NCBI GenBank assembly: GCA_046351595.1 | Contig: JAXLYE010000008.1 | Coordinates: forward strand, 124,001 to 188,000 | Reading direction: 5' to 3' | Length of the DNA: 64,000 bases | From: JAXLYE01 sp046351595 | Lineage (GTDB): Bacteria; Myxococcota_A; Polyangia; Palsa-1104; JAEUJZ01 | Shown here: positions 53,362 to 63,418 of the stretch, piece by piece | Layout: every line of letters starts with the position of its first letter | Numbering within the stretch: the stretch's first letter is position 1 | Notes under the pieces: model-generated | Told to the model about the DNA's origin: nothing | The model's database searches: none | Seen by the model: only the letters and a program-made list of their open reading frames with translations | Translations under genes and position numbers: made by a program

Positions 53362-54597
53362 GTGAAGCTGATGCTCCCTCCCCTCTTGCGCATCGCCTTC
53401 CGGAACGTCCTGCGCAACCGCCGCCGATCGATCATCACGTTCTCGGCGGTGTTCCTGGCGCTGGGCATCATGGTCGGGCTGCGCGGCTTCCTGAACGGCA
53501 TGCAGGAGAACATCCGCGAGTCCGTGGTGCTCGGCCAGACCGGCGCGCTGCAGGTCCACCGCAAGGGCTTCCTGAAGTCGGTGAACACCTCGTCGCTCGA
53601 CCTGAACCTGCCGGCGGACGCGGCGTTCTTCTCCAAGATCCTCGCCGTGCCCGGCGTCAAGGCGGCGACGGCGCGCATCGCGTTCGGCGGCATGGCCAAC
53701 GCCAACGACAGCAGCGCCGCGGCGCTCTTTGCGGCGATCGATCCGCCGCGCGAGATCGCCGTGTGCCCGCGCCGGCTCGAGATGATCTCCTCGGGCAAGC
53801 AGCTGACCGAGAGCGGCCCCGCCTCCGGCATCTTCACGCCCGAGCTGGCGGCCAGCCTGGGCCTCAAGCTAGGGGCGAAGGCGACGCTGCTCACCAACGA
53901 TCGCGACGGCGTCATGAACGCGCTCGAGGTCGACTACGTCGGCGTCTACGGCCAGCCCGGCCTGCCGCTGCCCGAGAAGAAGATCGGCTACGTGCCGCTC
54001 GCCTTCGCGCAGGAGCTTCTGCGCATGGAGGGGCGCGCCACCGAGATCGCGGTCGCCATCGGGCACTACAGCGAGGCCGATCGGATCAAGCCGCGGCTGC
54101 AGGCGGCGCTGGGTCCGGAGTACGAGGTCTCGACCTGGCACGACGTCGCGCCCTACATCGACGACGCGATCGCGACGCAGAACTTCGTGCTCAACCTGAT
54201 CGCGGCGATCTTCCTGTTCGTCGCGCTGCTCGGCATCGCCAACACCATGCTGATGTCGGTGCTCGAGCGCACGCGCGAGATCGGGACCATGATGTCGGTC
54301 GGCGTAAGGCGGCGGCAGATCCTGTCGCTGTTCCTGTTGGAGGCGGCGCTGCTCGGGCTGGCCGGCGGCGTGCTGGGCGCGGGCGCGGGCATGGTGTTCG
54401 TCCTTTACTACGGCGCCAAGGGGATCGTGCTGAAGTTCCCCGGCATGCTGGCGCCGCTGCACATCTACCCGGTGATCGGCCTCGGCTACATCGTGTTCGT
54501 CCTTGCGCTGGCGGCGGGAGGTGCGGCGCTGGCCGCGCTGTGGCCGTCGGTGCGCGCCAGCCGGATGCGCCCCGTTGAGGCGCTCTCCTCGGTGTGA
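53362..54597 (+). CDS. ABC transporter permease (FtsX/LolC-E family), first
   Basis: 411 residues with the MacB/FtsX layout: one N-terminal helix (about 22-42), a large periplasmic domain, and three C-terminal helices from about 275. The conserved FtsX core is seen in NTMLMSVLERTREIGTMMSVGVRRRQILSLFLLEAALLGLAGG and the end RASRMRPVEAL. The start is GTG 53362; the ATG three codons in is possible. With the second permease and the ATPase at 58283 it should form a LolCDE- or MacB-like exporter, probably acting on lipoproteins or lipids. Confidence 0.88.
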   Translation: MKLMLPPLLRIAFRNVLRNRRRSIITFSAVFLALGIMVGLRGFLNGMQENIRESVVLGQTGALQVHRKGFLKSVNTSSLDLNLPADAAFFSKILAVPGVKAATARIAFGGMANANDSSAAALFAAIDPPREIAVCPRRLEMISSGKQLTESGPASGIFTPELAASLGLKLGAKATLLTNDRDGVMNALEVDYVGVYGQPGLPLPEKKIGYVPLAFAQELLRMEGRATEIAVAIGHYSEADRIKPRLQAALGPEYEVSTWHDVAPYIDDAIATQNFVLNLIAAIFLFVALLGIANTMLMSVLERTREIGTMMSVGVRRRQILSLFLLEAALLGLAGGVLGAGAGMVFVLYYGAKGIVLKFPGMLAPLHIYPVIGLGYIVFVLALAAGGAALAALWPSVRASRMRPVEALSSV

Positions 54598-54598
54598 C

Positions 54599-55819
54599 AT
54601 GCGGCTCTTCCTGCTCGCCCTGCGCAACCTGACCCGCAACAAGCGGCGCACGCTGATCACGGCGCTGGCGGTGCTGTTCGGCGCCCTGGCCATCGTCGTG
54701 CTGCGCGGCTTCGCCAACGGCTTCACCGAGAGCCTGATCGAGACCGCGATCGAGTCCAAGGTCGGCGCGGTCCAGGTCTTCAAGAAGGGTTACATCGGCT
54801 CGGACGATCCGCTCAAGATGAGCCTCCCGCACGATCCCGCGCTCATCGCGCGCATCAAGGCCGTGCCCGGCGTCGTCGAGGTGGCGCCGCGCATCGACTT
54901 CGACGGCATGGTCGGCAACGGCTCCGAGGCCACGATGTTCATGGCGACCGCGATCGAGCCCGAGCTCGAGTACAAGGTCTGCCCCAAGCGGCAGACGCGG
55001 GTCTCGCCCGGCTCCGAGCCGCTCGCCCCGAGCAAGGGCGCGGGCGAGGCCGACGCGCTGGTCGGCAAGACGCTGGCCGAGTCGCTCGGGGCGGGCAAGG
55101 GCGCGACGCTGGTCATGCAGGCCGCCGGTCCGCACGCCAGCACCAACGCGCTCGACGTCGAGGTGCACGGCTTCCTGCCGACGCAGAGCATCGCCGAGTC
55201 AAAGCGCATGGCGACGGTGCGCATCGGCTTCGCGCAGGATCTTCTGCGCATGAAGGGCCAGGTCACGCAGTACGTCATCGGCGTCTCGGACCTGCAGCAG
55301 GCCGCGCCCGTGGCCGCACGGCTGCGCGCCGCGCTCGGCGAGGGCTACGAGGTCACGACCTGGGCCCAGCTCGATCCCATGACCAAGACGCGCGTGGCGT
55401 CGATGGGGTACGTGCTGTTCTTCATCGCGCTGGTGCTGGCGCTCCTGGTCGCGACCGGAATCGTCAACACCATGCTGATGTCGGTCTACGAGCGGGTGCG
55501 CGAGATCGGGACCATGCTGGCGCTCGGCGTGCGAAGGTGGCAGGTGACGATGCTGTTCCTGTGGGAGGCGATGGCGCTGGGCCTCTTGAGCGCCCTGTGC
55601 GGGGCCGGACTGGGGCTCTTGATCGTGCGCCTGATCAGCCGCAACGGGCTCCGGTTCCACCCGCCGGGCGGCGACCCGCTGGCCATCTACCCGAGCGTGG
55701 ATCCGATGTTTTTCGTCGGCGTCATCGGCTTCGCGCTGGTCGGGGCGGTGCTGTCGGCGCTGTACCCGGCGTGGAAGGCGGCGCGCCTGCGCCCGGTCGA
55801 CGCGCTGCGTGCGACCTGA
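54599..55819 (+). CDS. ABC transporter permease (FtsX/LolC-E family), second
   Basis: 406 residues, clearly a paralogue of the preceding permease: LFLLALRNLTRNKRRTLITALAVLFGALAIVVLRGFANGF at the start, and NTMLMSVYERVREIGTMLALGVRRWQVTMLFLWEAMALGLLS in the C-terminal core. The four-helix layout is the same. It starts one base after the stop of the first permease, so the pair is translationally coupled and probably forms a heterodimer. A dispersed hairpin element lies between it and the lipoprotein-sorting-like gene. Confidence 0.88.
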   Translation: MRLFLLALRNLTRNKRRTLITALAVLFGALAIVVLRGFANGFTESLIETAIESKVGAVQVFKKGYIGSDDPLKMSLPHDPALIARIKAVPGVVEVAPRIDFDGMVGNGSEATMFMATAIEPELEYKVCPKRQTRVSPGSEPLAPSKGAGEADALVGKTLAESLGAGKGATLVMQAAGPHASTNALDVEVHGFLPTQSIAESKRMATVRIGFAQDLLRMKGQVTQYVIGVSDLQQAAPVAARLRAALGEGYEVTTWAQLDPMTKTRVASMGYVLFFIALVLALLVATGIVNTMLMSVYERVREIGTMLALGVRRWQVTMLFLWEAMALGLLSALCGAGLGLLIVRLISRNGLRFHPPGGDPLAIYPSVDPMFFVGVIGFALVGAVLSALYPAWKAARLRPVDALRAT

Positions 55820-55843
55820 GTTGATGATGCGCTGCACGCGACC

Positions 55844-55961
55844 TGATACACAGGGCATCGGACTTTGTCCGGTGCGAAACCCCGCGCGAGATACGCGTGG
55901 CGGGGGGGAGGCTCCGCCGGCTTTGCCGGTGGAGGGGGCACGGGAAAGTGCCCCTGCACAA
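55844..55961 (+). repeat. Four-hairpin dispersed element, copy B
   Basis: Same element as at 25291 and 63250, in opposite orientation. From TGATACACAGGGCATC it holds four hairpins in reverse order. The first, at about 55858-55876, pairs ATCGGAC with GTCCGGT. Next is CCGCGCG with CGCGTGG. The third is CTCCGCCGGC (55912-55921) with GCCGGTGGAG (55925-55934). The last is GGGGCAC with GTGCCCC. Each of the first three holds one wobble pair, and all read as G-U on this strand. Arm three differs from copy A at several positions but stays paired. It lies 25 bases after the permease stop and 27 before the next start codon. Confidence 0.85.
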
Positions 55962-55988
55962 GAGACGAAAAGGAAAAGGAGTCTGCCC

Positions 55989-56726
55989 ATGTCACGCACC
56001 GCTGCCTCGCTCGCGCTCGCACTGGCCCTGTCGGTGCTCGTCCCGTCGACGGCATCGTCCGGAACGCCGACGGCCGAGGAGCTGGTCAAGCGCTACGACC
56101 AGGTGATGTCCCCGCGGACGTTCGACGGGCTGCTGGTGATGATCGCGCACCGCCAGGACGACACGACGCGCACGTACAAGTTCCGCGCGCTCAAGTCCGA
56201 GGACGACAAGATCCGCACCTGGTTCTTCGAGCCCGCCGCGGCCAAGGGCCAGGAGATGCTGCGCGTCGGCGACAACATGTGGGTCTACATGCCCAACCTG
56301 AAGCGCGCGCTGCGCCTGGCCTCGCGCGAGAGCTTCCAGGGCGGCGACTTCAACAACGGCGACGTGCTGCGCGTAAACTACACCGCCGACTACACCGCCA
56401 AGCTGGTCGACTCCGAGGATCAGGCGCTGTACGCGATCGAGCTTACGGCCAAGACCAAGGAGGCGGCGTACGACCGCATCAAGCTGTGGATGACCAAGGA
56501 CAAGCAGCAGCCGACCAAGGCCGAGTACTACGCGGCCTCGGGCAAGCTCCTGCGCTCGGCCAAGTTCGAGGACGTAAAGAGCTTCCACGGGCACGAGCGG
56601 CCGGCGCACATCACGATGCGCAACGAGCTCGCGACCAAGCGCTACTCCGAGCTCCTGATGCTCGATCTGAAGCTCAACATCGACGTGCCGCCGCAGAAGT
56701 TCGTCCTCGACGATCTCGGTCGCTGA
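55989..56726 (+). CDS. Outer membrane lipoprotein-sorting-like protein (LolA fold)
   Basis: 245 residues with a signal peptide (SLALALALSVLVPSTASS). The mature part has the LolA/LolB-like beta half-barrel pattern of the family annotated as outer membrane lipoprotein-sorting protein: RTYKFRALKSEDDKIRTWFFEPAAAKGQEMLRVGDNMWVYMPNLKRALRLASRESFQGGDFNNGDVLR, then RIKLWMTKDKQQPTKAEYY. It is probably a periplasmic carrier for the substrate of the FtsX-type transporter. AAAAGGAG precedes the ATG, and the stop overlaps the next start (TGATG). Confidence 0.88.
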   Translation: MSRTAASLALALALSVLVPSTASSGTPTAEELVKRYDQVMSPRTFDGLLVMIAHRQDDTTRTYKFRALKSEDDKIRTWFFEPAAAKGQEMLRVGDNMWVYMPNLKRALRLASRESFQGGDFNNGDVLRVNYTADYTAKLVDSEDQALYAIELTAKTKEAAYDRIKLWMTKDKQQPTKAEYYAASGKLLRSAKFEDVKSFHGHERPAHITMRNELATKRYSELLMLDLKLNIDVPPQKFVLDDLGR

Positions 56727-58255
56727 TGATGTCGATGTCGCGCCGCACCTCGCTGCCGCTCGCGCTCGTCCTGCTGCTGGGCATGGCGCTGCCGGGCGGC
56801 GCGCGCGCGCAGGAGTCGCTGGACGACATCGACAAGGCCAAGAAGTCGGACTCCAGCTCCGGCTCCAGCTACGGGACCGGCAAGTCGGTCAGCGCCGAGG
56901 TCAACGGCTACGTCGACAACCGCTTCCAGTACAGCTACGTGAACCCCAACGCCTCGCCCGCCTCGACCATCAACCTGCCGTCGCTGCAGGAGATCCTCGA
57001 GGGCAACATCCAGCTCAAGGTCTCGATCGGCAGCAAGGCGTTCGTCTACAGCGACCTGTCGCTGATCTACCAGAACGGCTGGCTCTACTACGATCGCGAC
57101 GGCATGGGCGGCCGCATGTCGGTCCCGGATCACGACGTGGCGACGCTGCACCCGTTCGTGGTCCCGAGCGAGCTGTATGTCAGCGTCTCGCCCAAGCCGT
57201 GGCTGAACCTGCTCGTCGGCAAGAAGCGCATCATCTGGGGGCCGGGCTTCGCGTTCAACCCGACGGACCTCATCAACCCGCCCAAGGATCCGACGGACCC
57301 CAACTTCCAGCGCGCCGGGCAGTGGACCGCGCGGCTGGAGCTGCCGTTCGAGAAGTTCACGGTGAGCGCGCTGTTCGCGCCGCAGGTGCTGTACCAGACG
57401 AGCGGCATTCCCTACGCGGTGATGAAGTACCCGGACTACCCGCTCGCCGACGGCACCAAGCCGGCGGACGACAGCTACCATTACCTCTTGGCGGCGCGGC
57501 TTTACCTCCTGCTTTTCAACACAGATATAAATTTCTTTTATTTCTTCTCGAACAAATATAACGACCTGTTTGAGAACACCTCGCGCTTCGGCGCCAGCTT
57601 CTCGCGCTACTTCTTCACCGACTATGAGCTGCACGTCGAGGCGCTGTTCCAGTTCGGCAGCTCGCGGCTGTATCCCGACCACGGCTGCGCCAGCGGCGGC
57701 GCCTGCAACCTGGCGAGCGCGCTCAGCGCCAGCAAGCTGCACAACGGCGCCGTGTACCCGCGCGTCCTCGTCGGCGGGCGCACGCAGTTCAAGGACGAGA
57801 GCACGCTGTCGATCGAGTACTACTACCAGGCGGACGGCTACTCGGACCTGGAGTTTGGGGACTTCCTGAAGCTGCTGGTGCGCGCGCAGATGTTCGGGGC
57901 GGCGCCGAGCGCCGGCAACACTCCGATGGGCGGCTCCAGTGGTGCGCTGCCGCAGCGCTTTACGTTCGATCCGCTGCGCCGCCACTACCTGATCATGAGC
58001 TACAACAAGCCCAAGATCCGCGACGACTGGACCCTCGGCGCCACGCTCATCGCCGGCCTGACGGATCTGTCGGGCACGCTGTCACCGACGGTGTCGTGGA
58101 GCGCGAAGGAGTGGCTGACGCTGTCCCTTTACGGCTTCGTCCCGATCCGCGGCATCCCGGTGGGCCAGGTGACCGTGAACGACGTCAGCTACAGTGAATA
58201 TTCCCTCTTGCCGATCGACTTCCGCGTGCTGTTCGAGGCGCGCGCGTACTACTGA
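56726..58255 (+). CDS. Outer-membrane beta-barrel protein of the transporter operon
   Basis: 509 residues. A signal peptide (LPLALVLLLGMALPGGARA) is followed by a Ser-rich linker and many amphipathic strands (SVSAEVNGYVDNRFQYSYV, NLLVGKKRIIWGPGFAFNPTDLINP), ending with the aromatic FRVLFEARAYY expected for a BAM substrate. The motif WGPGFAFNPTDLINP occurs in DUF1302/porin-like barrels. It may be the outer-membrane partner of the ABC/LolA-like system. A cluster of AT-rich rare codons lies at about 57518-57566. It starts by TGATG overlap. Confidence 0.82.
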   Translation: MMSMSRRTSLPLALVLLLGMALPGGARAQESLDDIDKAKKSDSSSGSSYGTGKSVSAEVNGYVDNRFQYSYVNPNASPASTINLPSLQEILEGNIQLKVSIGSKAFVYSDLSLIYQNGWLYYDRDGMGGRMSVPDHDVATLHPFVVPSELYVSVSPKPWLNLLVGKKRIIWGPGFAFNPTDLINPPKDPTDPNFQRAGQWTARLELPFEKFTVSALFAPQVLYQTSGIPYAVMKYPDYPLADGTKPADDSYHYLLAARLYLLLFNTDINFFYFFSNKYNDLFENTSRFGASFSRYFFTDYELHVEALFQFGSSRLYPDHGCASGGACNLASALSASKLHNGAVYPRVLVGGRTQFKDESTLSIEYYYQADGYSDLEFGDFLKLLVRAQMFGAAPSAGNTPMGGSSGALPQRFTFDPLRRHYLIMSYNKPKIRDDWTLGATLIAGLTDLSGTLSPTVSWSAKEWLTLSLYGFVPIRGIPVGQVTVNDVSYSEYSLLPIDFRVLFEARAYY

Positions 58256-58282
58256 GCGCCGCAGGAGTCAGGGAGAGTAGAG

Positions 58283-59092
<810 letters not shown>

Positions 59093-59101
59093 CTGGCCCG
59101 T

Positions 59102-59773
59102 ATGCGCGCAAACAGAGTCTGCCTGGGGCTGCTGCTGCTCACCGTGACCGGGCGCGAGCTGCCGGCGCGCGCGGGTGAGCCGGCGGCGCCGCCGCGACCG
59201 GGCCCGGGAGCGGCTGCGAGCGGCGACGCCGAGGTCGAGCCGCCCCCGGCGCCGCTGCAGACGGAGCCCGAGCCAGAGCCGGCGCCGCTGCAGCCGCCGA
59301 CCGAGCCGGCCGCGGCGCGAGCGACCGCACCGGCGCAAGCGCACAAGACCTCGCCCGAGCGCGGGCTGCGCCGCCTGACCGGCGTGGCGTACGGCGGCGT
59401 CGCGGTGACCGTGGCGCTGATCACCGCGGGCACGGTGCTCGGCGTGCTGGCGCAGCGCCGCTCGGATGATCTCAGCCGCAGCACCGTGCAGGTCATCGAC
59501 GGACAGCCGCCGATCTACGACGGCGCCGAGCGCGACGCGTTCACCGCGCTGCAGAGCGAGGGCACGGCCTACAACCGCGCCACCATCGCCTGCTTCGTCG
59601 TCGCCGGGATCACGGCCGTGGCCAGCGGCCTGCTGTTCTGGGACGCCAGCCGGCTGCGCCCGCCCGAGTCGCGCCTGGCGCTGCGCACGCTGCGGCCCGA
59701 GCTCGCGCTGATCGCGGCGCCGGCCTCGTCGCTGCCGAGCGGCGGCGTGCTGTCCTTGCGGGGGAGGTTCTGA
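59102..59773 (+). CDS. Exported Pro/Ala-rich membrane protein
   Basis: 223 residues of unknown function. A signal sequence is followed by a Pro/Glu/Ala-rich disordered region to about residue 90, then two transmembrane helices (GVAYGGVAVTVALITAGTVLGVLA and TIACFVVAGITAVASGLLFW) enclosing a ~45-residue loop. The layout (disordered N-terminus, two helices, small tail) recurs in myxobacterial genomes without assigned role. It starts 9 bases after the ATPase stop and overlaps the next gene (TGATG), so it probably belongs to the same operon. Confidence 0.65.
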   Translation: MRANRVCLGLLLLTVTGRELPARAGEPAAPPRPGPGAAASGDAEVEPPPAPLQTEPEPEPAPLQPPTEPAAARATAPAQAHKTSPERGLRRLTGVAYGGVAVTVALITAGTVLGVLAQRRSDDLSRSTVQVIDGQPPIYDGAERDAFTALQSEGTAYNRATIACFVVAGITAVASGLLFWDASRLRPPESRLALRTLRPELALIAAPASSLPSGGVLSLRGRF

Positions 59774-60039
59774 TGCGCCGTCGATCGCACAGAGCCGCGG
59801 CGCGAGCGGCGGGCGTGGCGCTCGGCTGCGTGGCCGCGGTGCTGGCGCTGGCGCAGTGCTTCGCGCCGACCTACTCGGACTGTGCGTTCCGCTGCGGCCC
59901 GCAGGCGCCGCTGTGTCCCGACGAGTACGAGTGCCGCTCCGACGGCTACTGCCACCTGCGCGAGAGCACCGCGAGCTGCCCCTATACGCTCGACCTGTCG
60001 CCGCCGCCGGATCTGGGCGCCGGCCCGCTCGACCGGTGA
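59773..60039 (+). CDS. Small Cys-rich lipoprotein
   Basis: 88 residues. The signal ends in a lipobox-like LALAQC, and the mature part has six further Cys in SDCAFRCGPQAPLCPDEYECRSDGYCH and TASCPY. The CGxxxPxCPxxYxCxxDGxC pattern is common in small deltaproteobacterial exported proteins, probably disulfide-bonded. Function unknown. It starts by TGATG overlap with the previous gene and is the last recognisable gene of the transport operon. Convergent with the SBBP lipoprotein gene. Confidence 0.7.
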   Translation: MRRRSHRAAARAAGVALGCVAAVLALAQCFAPTYSDCAFRCGPQAPLCPDEYECRSDGYCHLRESTASCPYTLDLSPPPDLGAGPLDR

Positions 60040-60074
60040 GCCAGGCGCCTTGATAACCAGTTCAATAAGCGGGG

Positions 60075-61541
60075 TCAGTAGGTCAGCTTGAGGGCGAAGG
60101 CGTCCTCGACGCTGCTGGTCGCGGACAGGGTGCGGCCGCCGAAGTCGACGTTGGCGGCGTAGCCGCCGCTCGCCAAGATGCTGCCGCTCGGGTCGAAGGC
60201 GACGCGCCAGACGCTGTCGGACTGGGCGCCGCCCAGGCGCCGCGACCACAGGTGGCTGCCGTCGGACGCGAGCTTGACGACGTAGCCGTCGTAGTCGCCC
60301 AGCGACAGCATGCCGCCGCCGCCGAAGTCGACCGCGCCGCGGAAGCTGCCGCCGACGACGACGCTGTCCGCCGCGTCGATCGCGACGCCGCCGCCGCCGC
60401 CGTTGGTGTCGGTGCCGACGAAGGCGCGCGACCACAGCGGCTCGCCGCTCGGGTTGTAGCGTGTGACGAAGGTCGAGATGTACGTCGGGCTGTTCAGGGG
60501 CGCGCCGCCGGTCTCGATGCTGCCCTGGAACTCGCCGGTGAGCACGACGTCGCCGTTTGCGGCCACGGCCACGCCCTGGCCCAGCGAGTACGTGCCGTCG
60601 GGACCGAGGCGGTGCGCCCAGCGGTACGAGCCGCTGTAGCTCAGGCGCAGGAGGAACGCCTGATCCTTGCCGGTCTTGCCGAGCAGGCCGCCGCCGAAGT
60701 TGACCGGGTCGTAGACGCGGCCGGTGACCAGCACGTCGCCGCTGCCCGGGTCCGCGGCGATGGCGAAGCCGTCGTCGTCGCTGTTGGCGCCGCCGAAGCG
60801 CCGCGACCAGGCGTGGCTGCCGTCGGAGGCGAGCTTGACCACGAACAGGTCCCAGGAGCCGGCGCTGGTCAGCGGGCCGCCGCCGAAGTCGACGGTGGAC
60901 ATCATGTGGCCGGTGAGCAGCACGCTGCCGCTGGCGTCGGTGGTCACGCCGAGGGCGAGGTCCTCGTCGGGGCCGCCGAAGGTCCGCGCCCACACGGTGC
61001 GCCCGTCGGGGGCGAGCTTGACGACGAAGGCGTCGGCGCCGCCCTGGCTGGTGGTGACCTCGTCGCCGAAGCGGATCGAGCCCTGGAAGCTGCCGACGGC
61101 GATCAGGTTGCCGGCGCGATCGCAGGTGGCGCCGCGCACGTAGTCCGGGCCGGTGCCGCCGAAGGTGCGGACCCACTGCGTGGCGCCGCTCGGGCTGAGC
61201 TTGACGACGAAGCCGTCGGGGCCACCTTGCGGGACGATCGAGCTGCCGCCGAAGTCGGTCGGCCCGGTGAAGTGCCCGACCAGGAAGACGCTGCCGTCGG
61301 GGGCCGCGGCGATCGCGGTGCCGCGATCGCTGGCGCTGCCGCCGAAGCTGCTGACCCACAGCAGCCGTCCTTCGGGCCGGGCCGTCGCCGCGTCGGGCAG
61401 GCTCGGAAGGCCGCTGTCAGCGGGCCGCGGCTCCGGGCCGGACCCGTCGGAAACCGGGCTGCACCCGGCGAGCAGCAGGAGCCCGGCGGCCAGCACGGCC
61501 CAAGATGCAGACATCGCTCTCAAGGCGCGAGGCAGGACCAT
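60075..61541 (-). CDS. SBBP-type beta-propeller lipoprotein
   Basis: 488 residues. The lipobox is LLLAGCSP. From about residue 60 onward the sequence is built of seven to eight imperfect repeats of ~50 residues with the pattern WSRRFGG...D..FAIA.D.SGDVLVTG.F..P.NFGGG (for example LLWVSSFGGSASDRGTAIAA and FVVKLASDGSHAWSRRFGG). This is the SBBP (seven-bladed beta-propeller) type of secreted protein. Its ligand is unknown. GGAGG lies seven bases before the ATG. No sortase-type or MYXO-CTERM tail is seen. Confidence 0.85.
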   Translation of the reverse strand: MVLPRALRAMSASWAVLAAGLLLLAGCSPVSDGSGPEPRPADSGLPSLPDAATARPEGRLLWVSSFGGSASDRGTAIAAAPDGSVFLVGHFTGPTDFGGSSIVPQGGPDGFVVKLSPSGATQWVRTFGGTGPDYVRGATCDRAGNLIAVGSFQGSIRFGDEVTTSQGGADAFVVKLAPDGRTVWARTFGGPDEDLALGVTTDASGSVLLTGHMMSTVDFGGGPLTSAGSWDLFVVKLASDGSHAWSRRFGGANSDDDGFAIAADPGSGDVLVTGRVYDPVNFGGGLLGKTGKDQAFLLRLSYSGSYRWAHRLGPDGTYSLGQGVAVAANGDVVLTGEFQGSIETGGAPLNSPTYISTFVTRYNPSGEPLWSRAFVGTDTNGGGGGVAIDAADSVVVGGSFRGAVDFGGGGMLSLGDYDGYVVKLASDGSHLWSRRLGGAQSDSVWRVAFDPSGSILASGGYAANVDFGGRTLSATSSVEDAFALKLTY

Positions 61542-61797
61542 CGAGAACCTCCAGGGCGCGCACGCAGGCGGGCCCAGCGCTGATTATCCGCACAGAGCCC
61601 GGCCCGATCACGCGCTGCCCGCTGTTCACGCCGTCCTCTCGTCGCTGTCCCGACGAGGTGACGGTTGCAGCGGGCGAGCCGCGCGCCGATCCATCCCGGG
61701 AAACCCCGCAGGCGCGCCGCAGCGGCCGACGGCGGCAGGCGAGCAGCCGCCAGGCCGCCGGTGCCGCCAGGTCGCAAATGCCGCCGTGCGCCCGAGC

Positions 61798-63201
<1,404 letters not shown>

Positions 63202-63249
63202 GGTGTCGGCATCTTAGTCCAATCGACCAACGTGGCAAGAGGCGCCGAC

Positions 63250-63368
63250 TGATACAGGGGGCACTTTCCCGTGCCCCCTCGCCGAGCCAAGCCCGACGAG
63301 CCTCCCCCGCGCCGCGCGCTCCCCGCGCGGGTCTTGTCACCGGACAAGGTCCGGTGCCCTGTGTATGA
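63250..63368 (-). repeat. Four-hairpin dispersed element, copy C
   Basis: Third copy, from TGATACAGGGGGCAC to GTGCCCTGTGTATGA. All four stems are kept: GGGGGCAC with GTGCCCCC, CTCGCCGAGC with GCCCGACGAG, CCGCGCG with CGCGCGG, and CACCGGAC with GTCCGGTG (perfect, loop AAG). The second stem has two A-C contacts on the plus strand, which become G-U on the minus strand, the same sense as copy B. On that strand it is the 5' leader of the FHA-sigma54 activator gene. Confidence 0.85.
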
Positions 63369-63372
63369 GCTC

Positions 63373-63388
63373 TGGCTTGTGGGTTGTG
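63373..63388 (+). promoter_or_regulatory. Weak sigma-54 promoter candidate
   Basis: TGGCTTGTGGGTTGTG resembles TGGCACG-N4-TTGCW with correct spacing, but the -12 element reads GT instead of the nearly invariant GC. If used, transcription would begin about 20 bases before the Kal-Kce start. Its place beside a divergent sigma-54 activator is the main reason to list it. Confidence 0.25.
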
Positions 63389-63418
63389 CCGCGACGGCCG
63401 GCGTGCGATGAAAGGACG

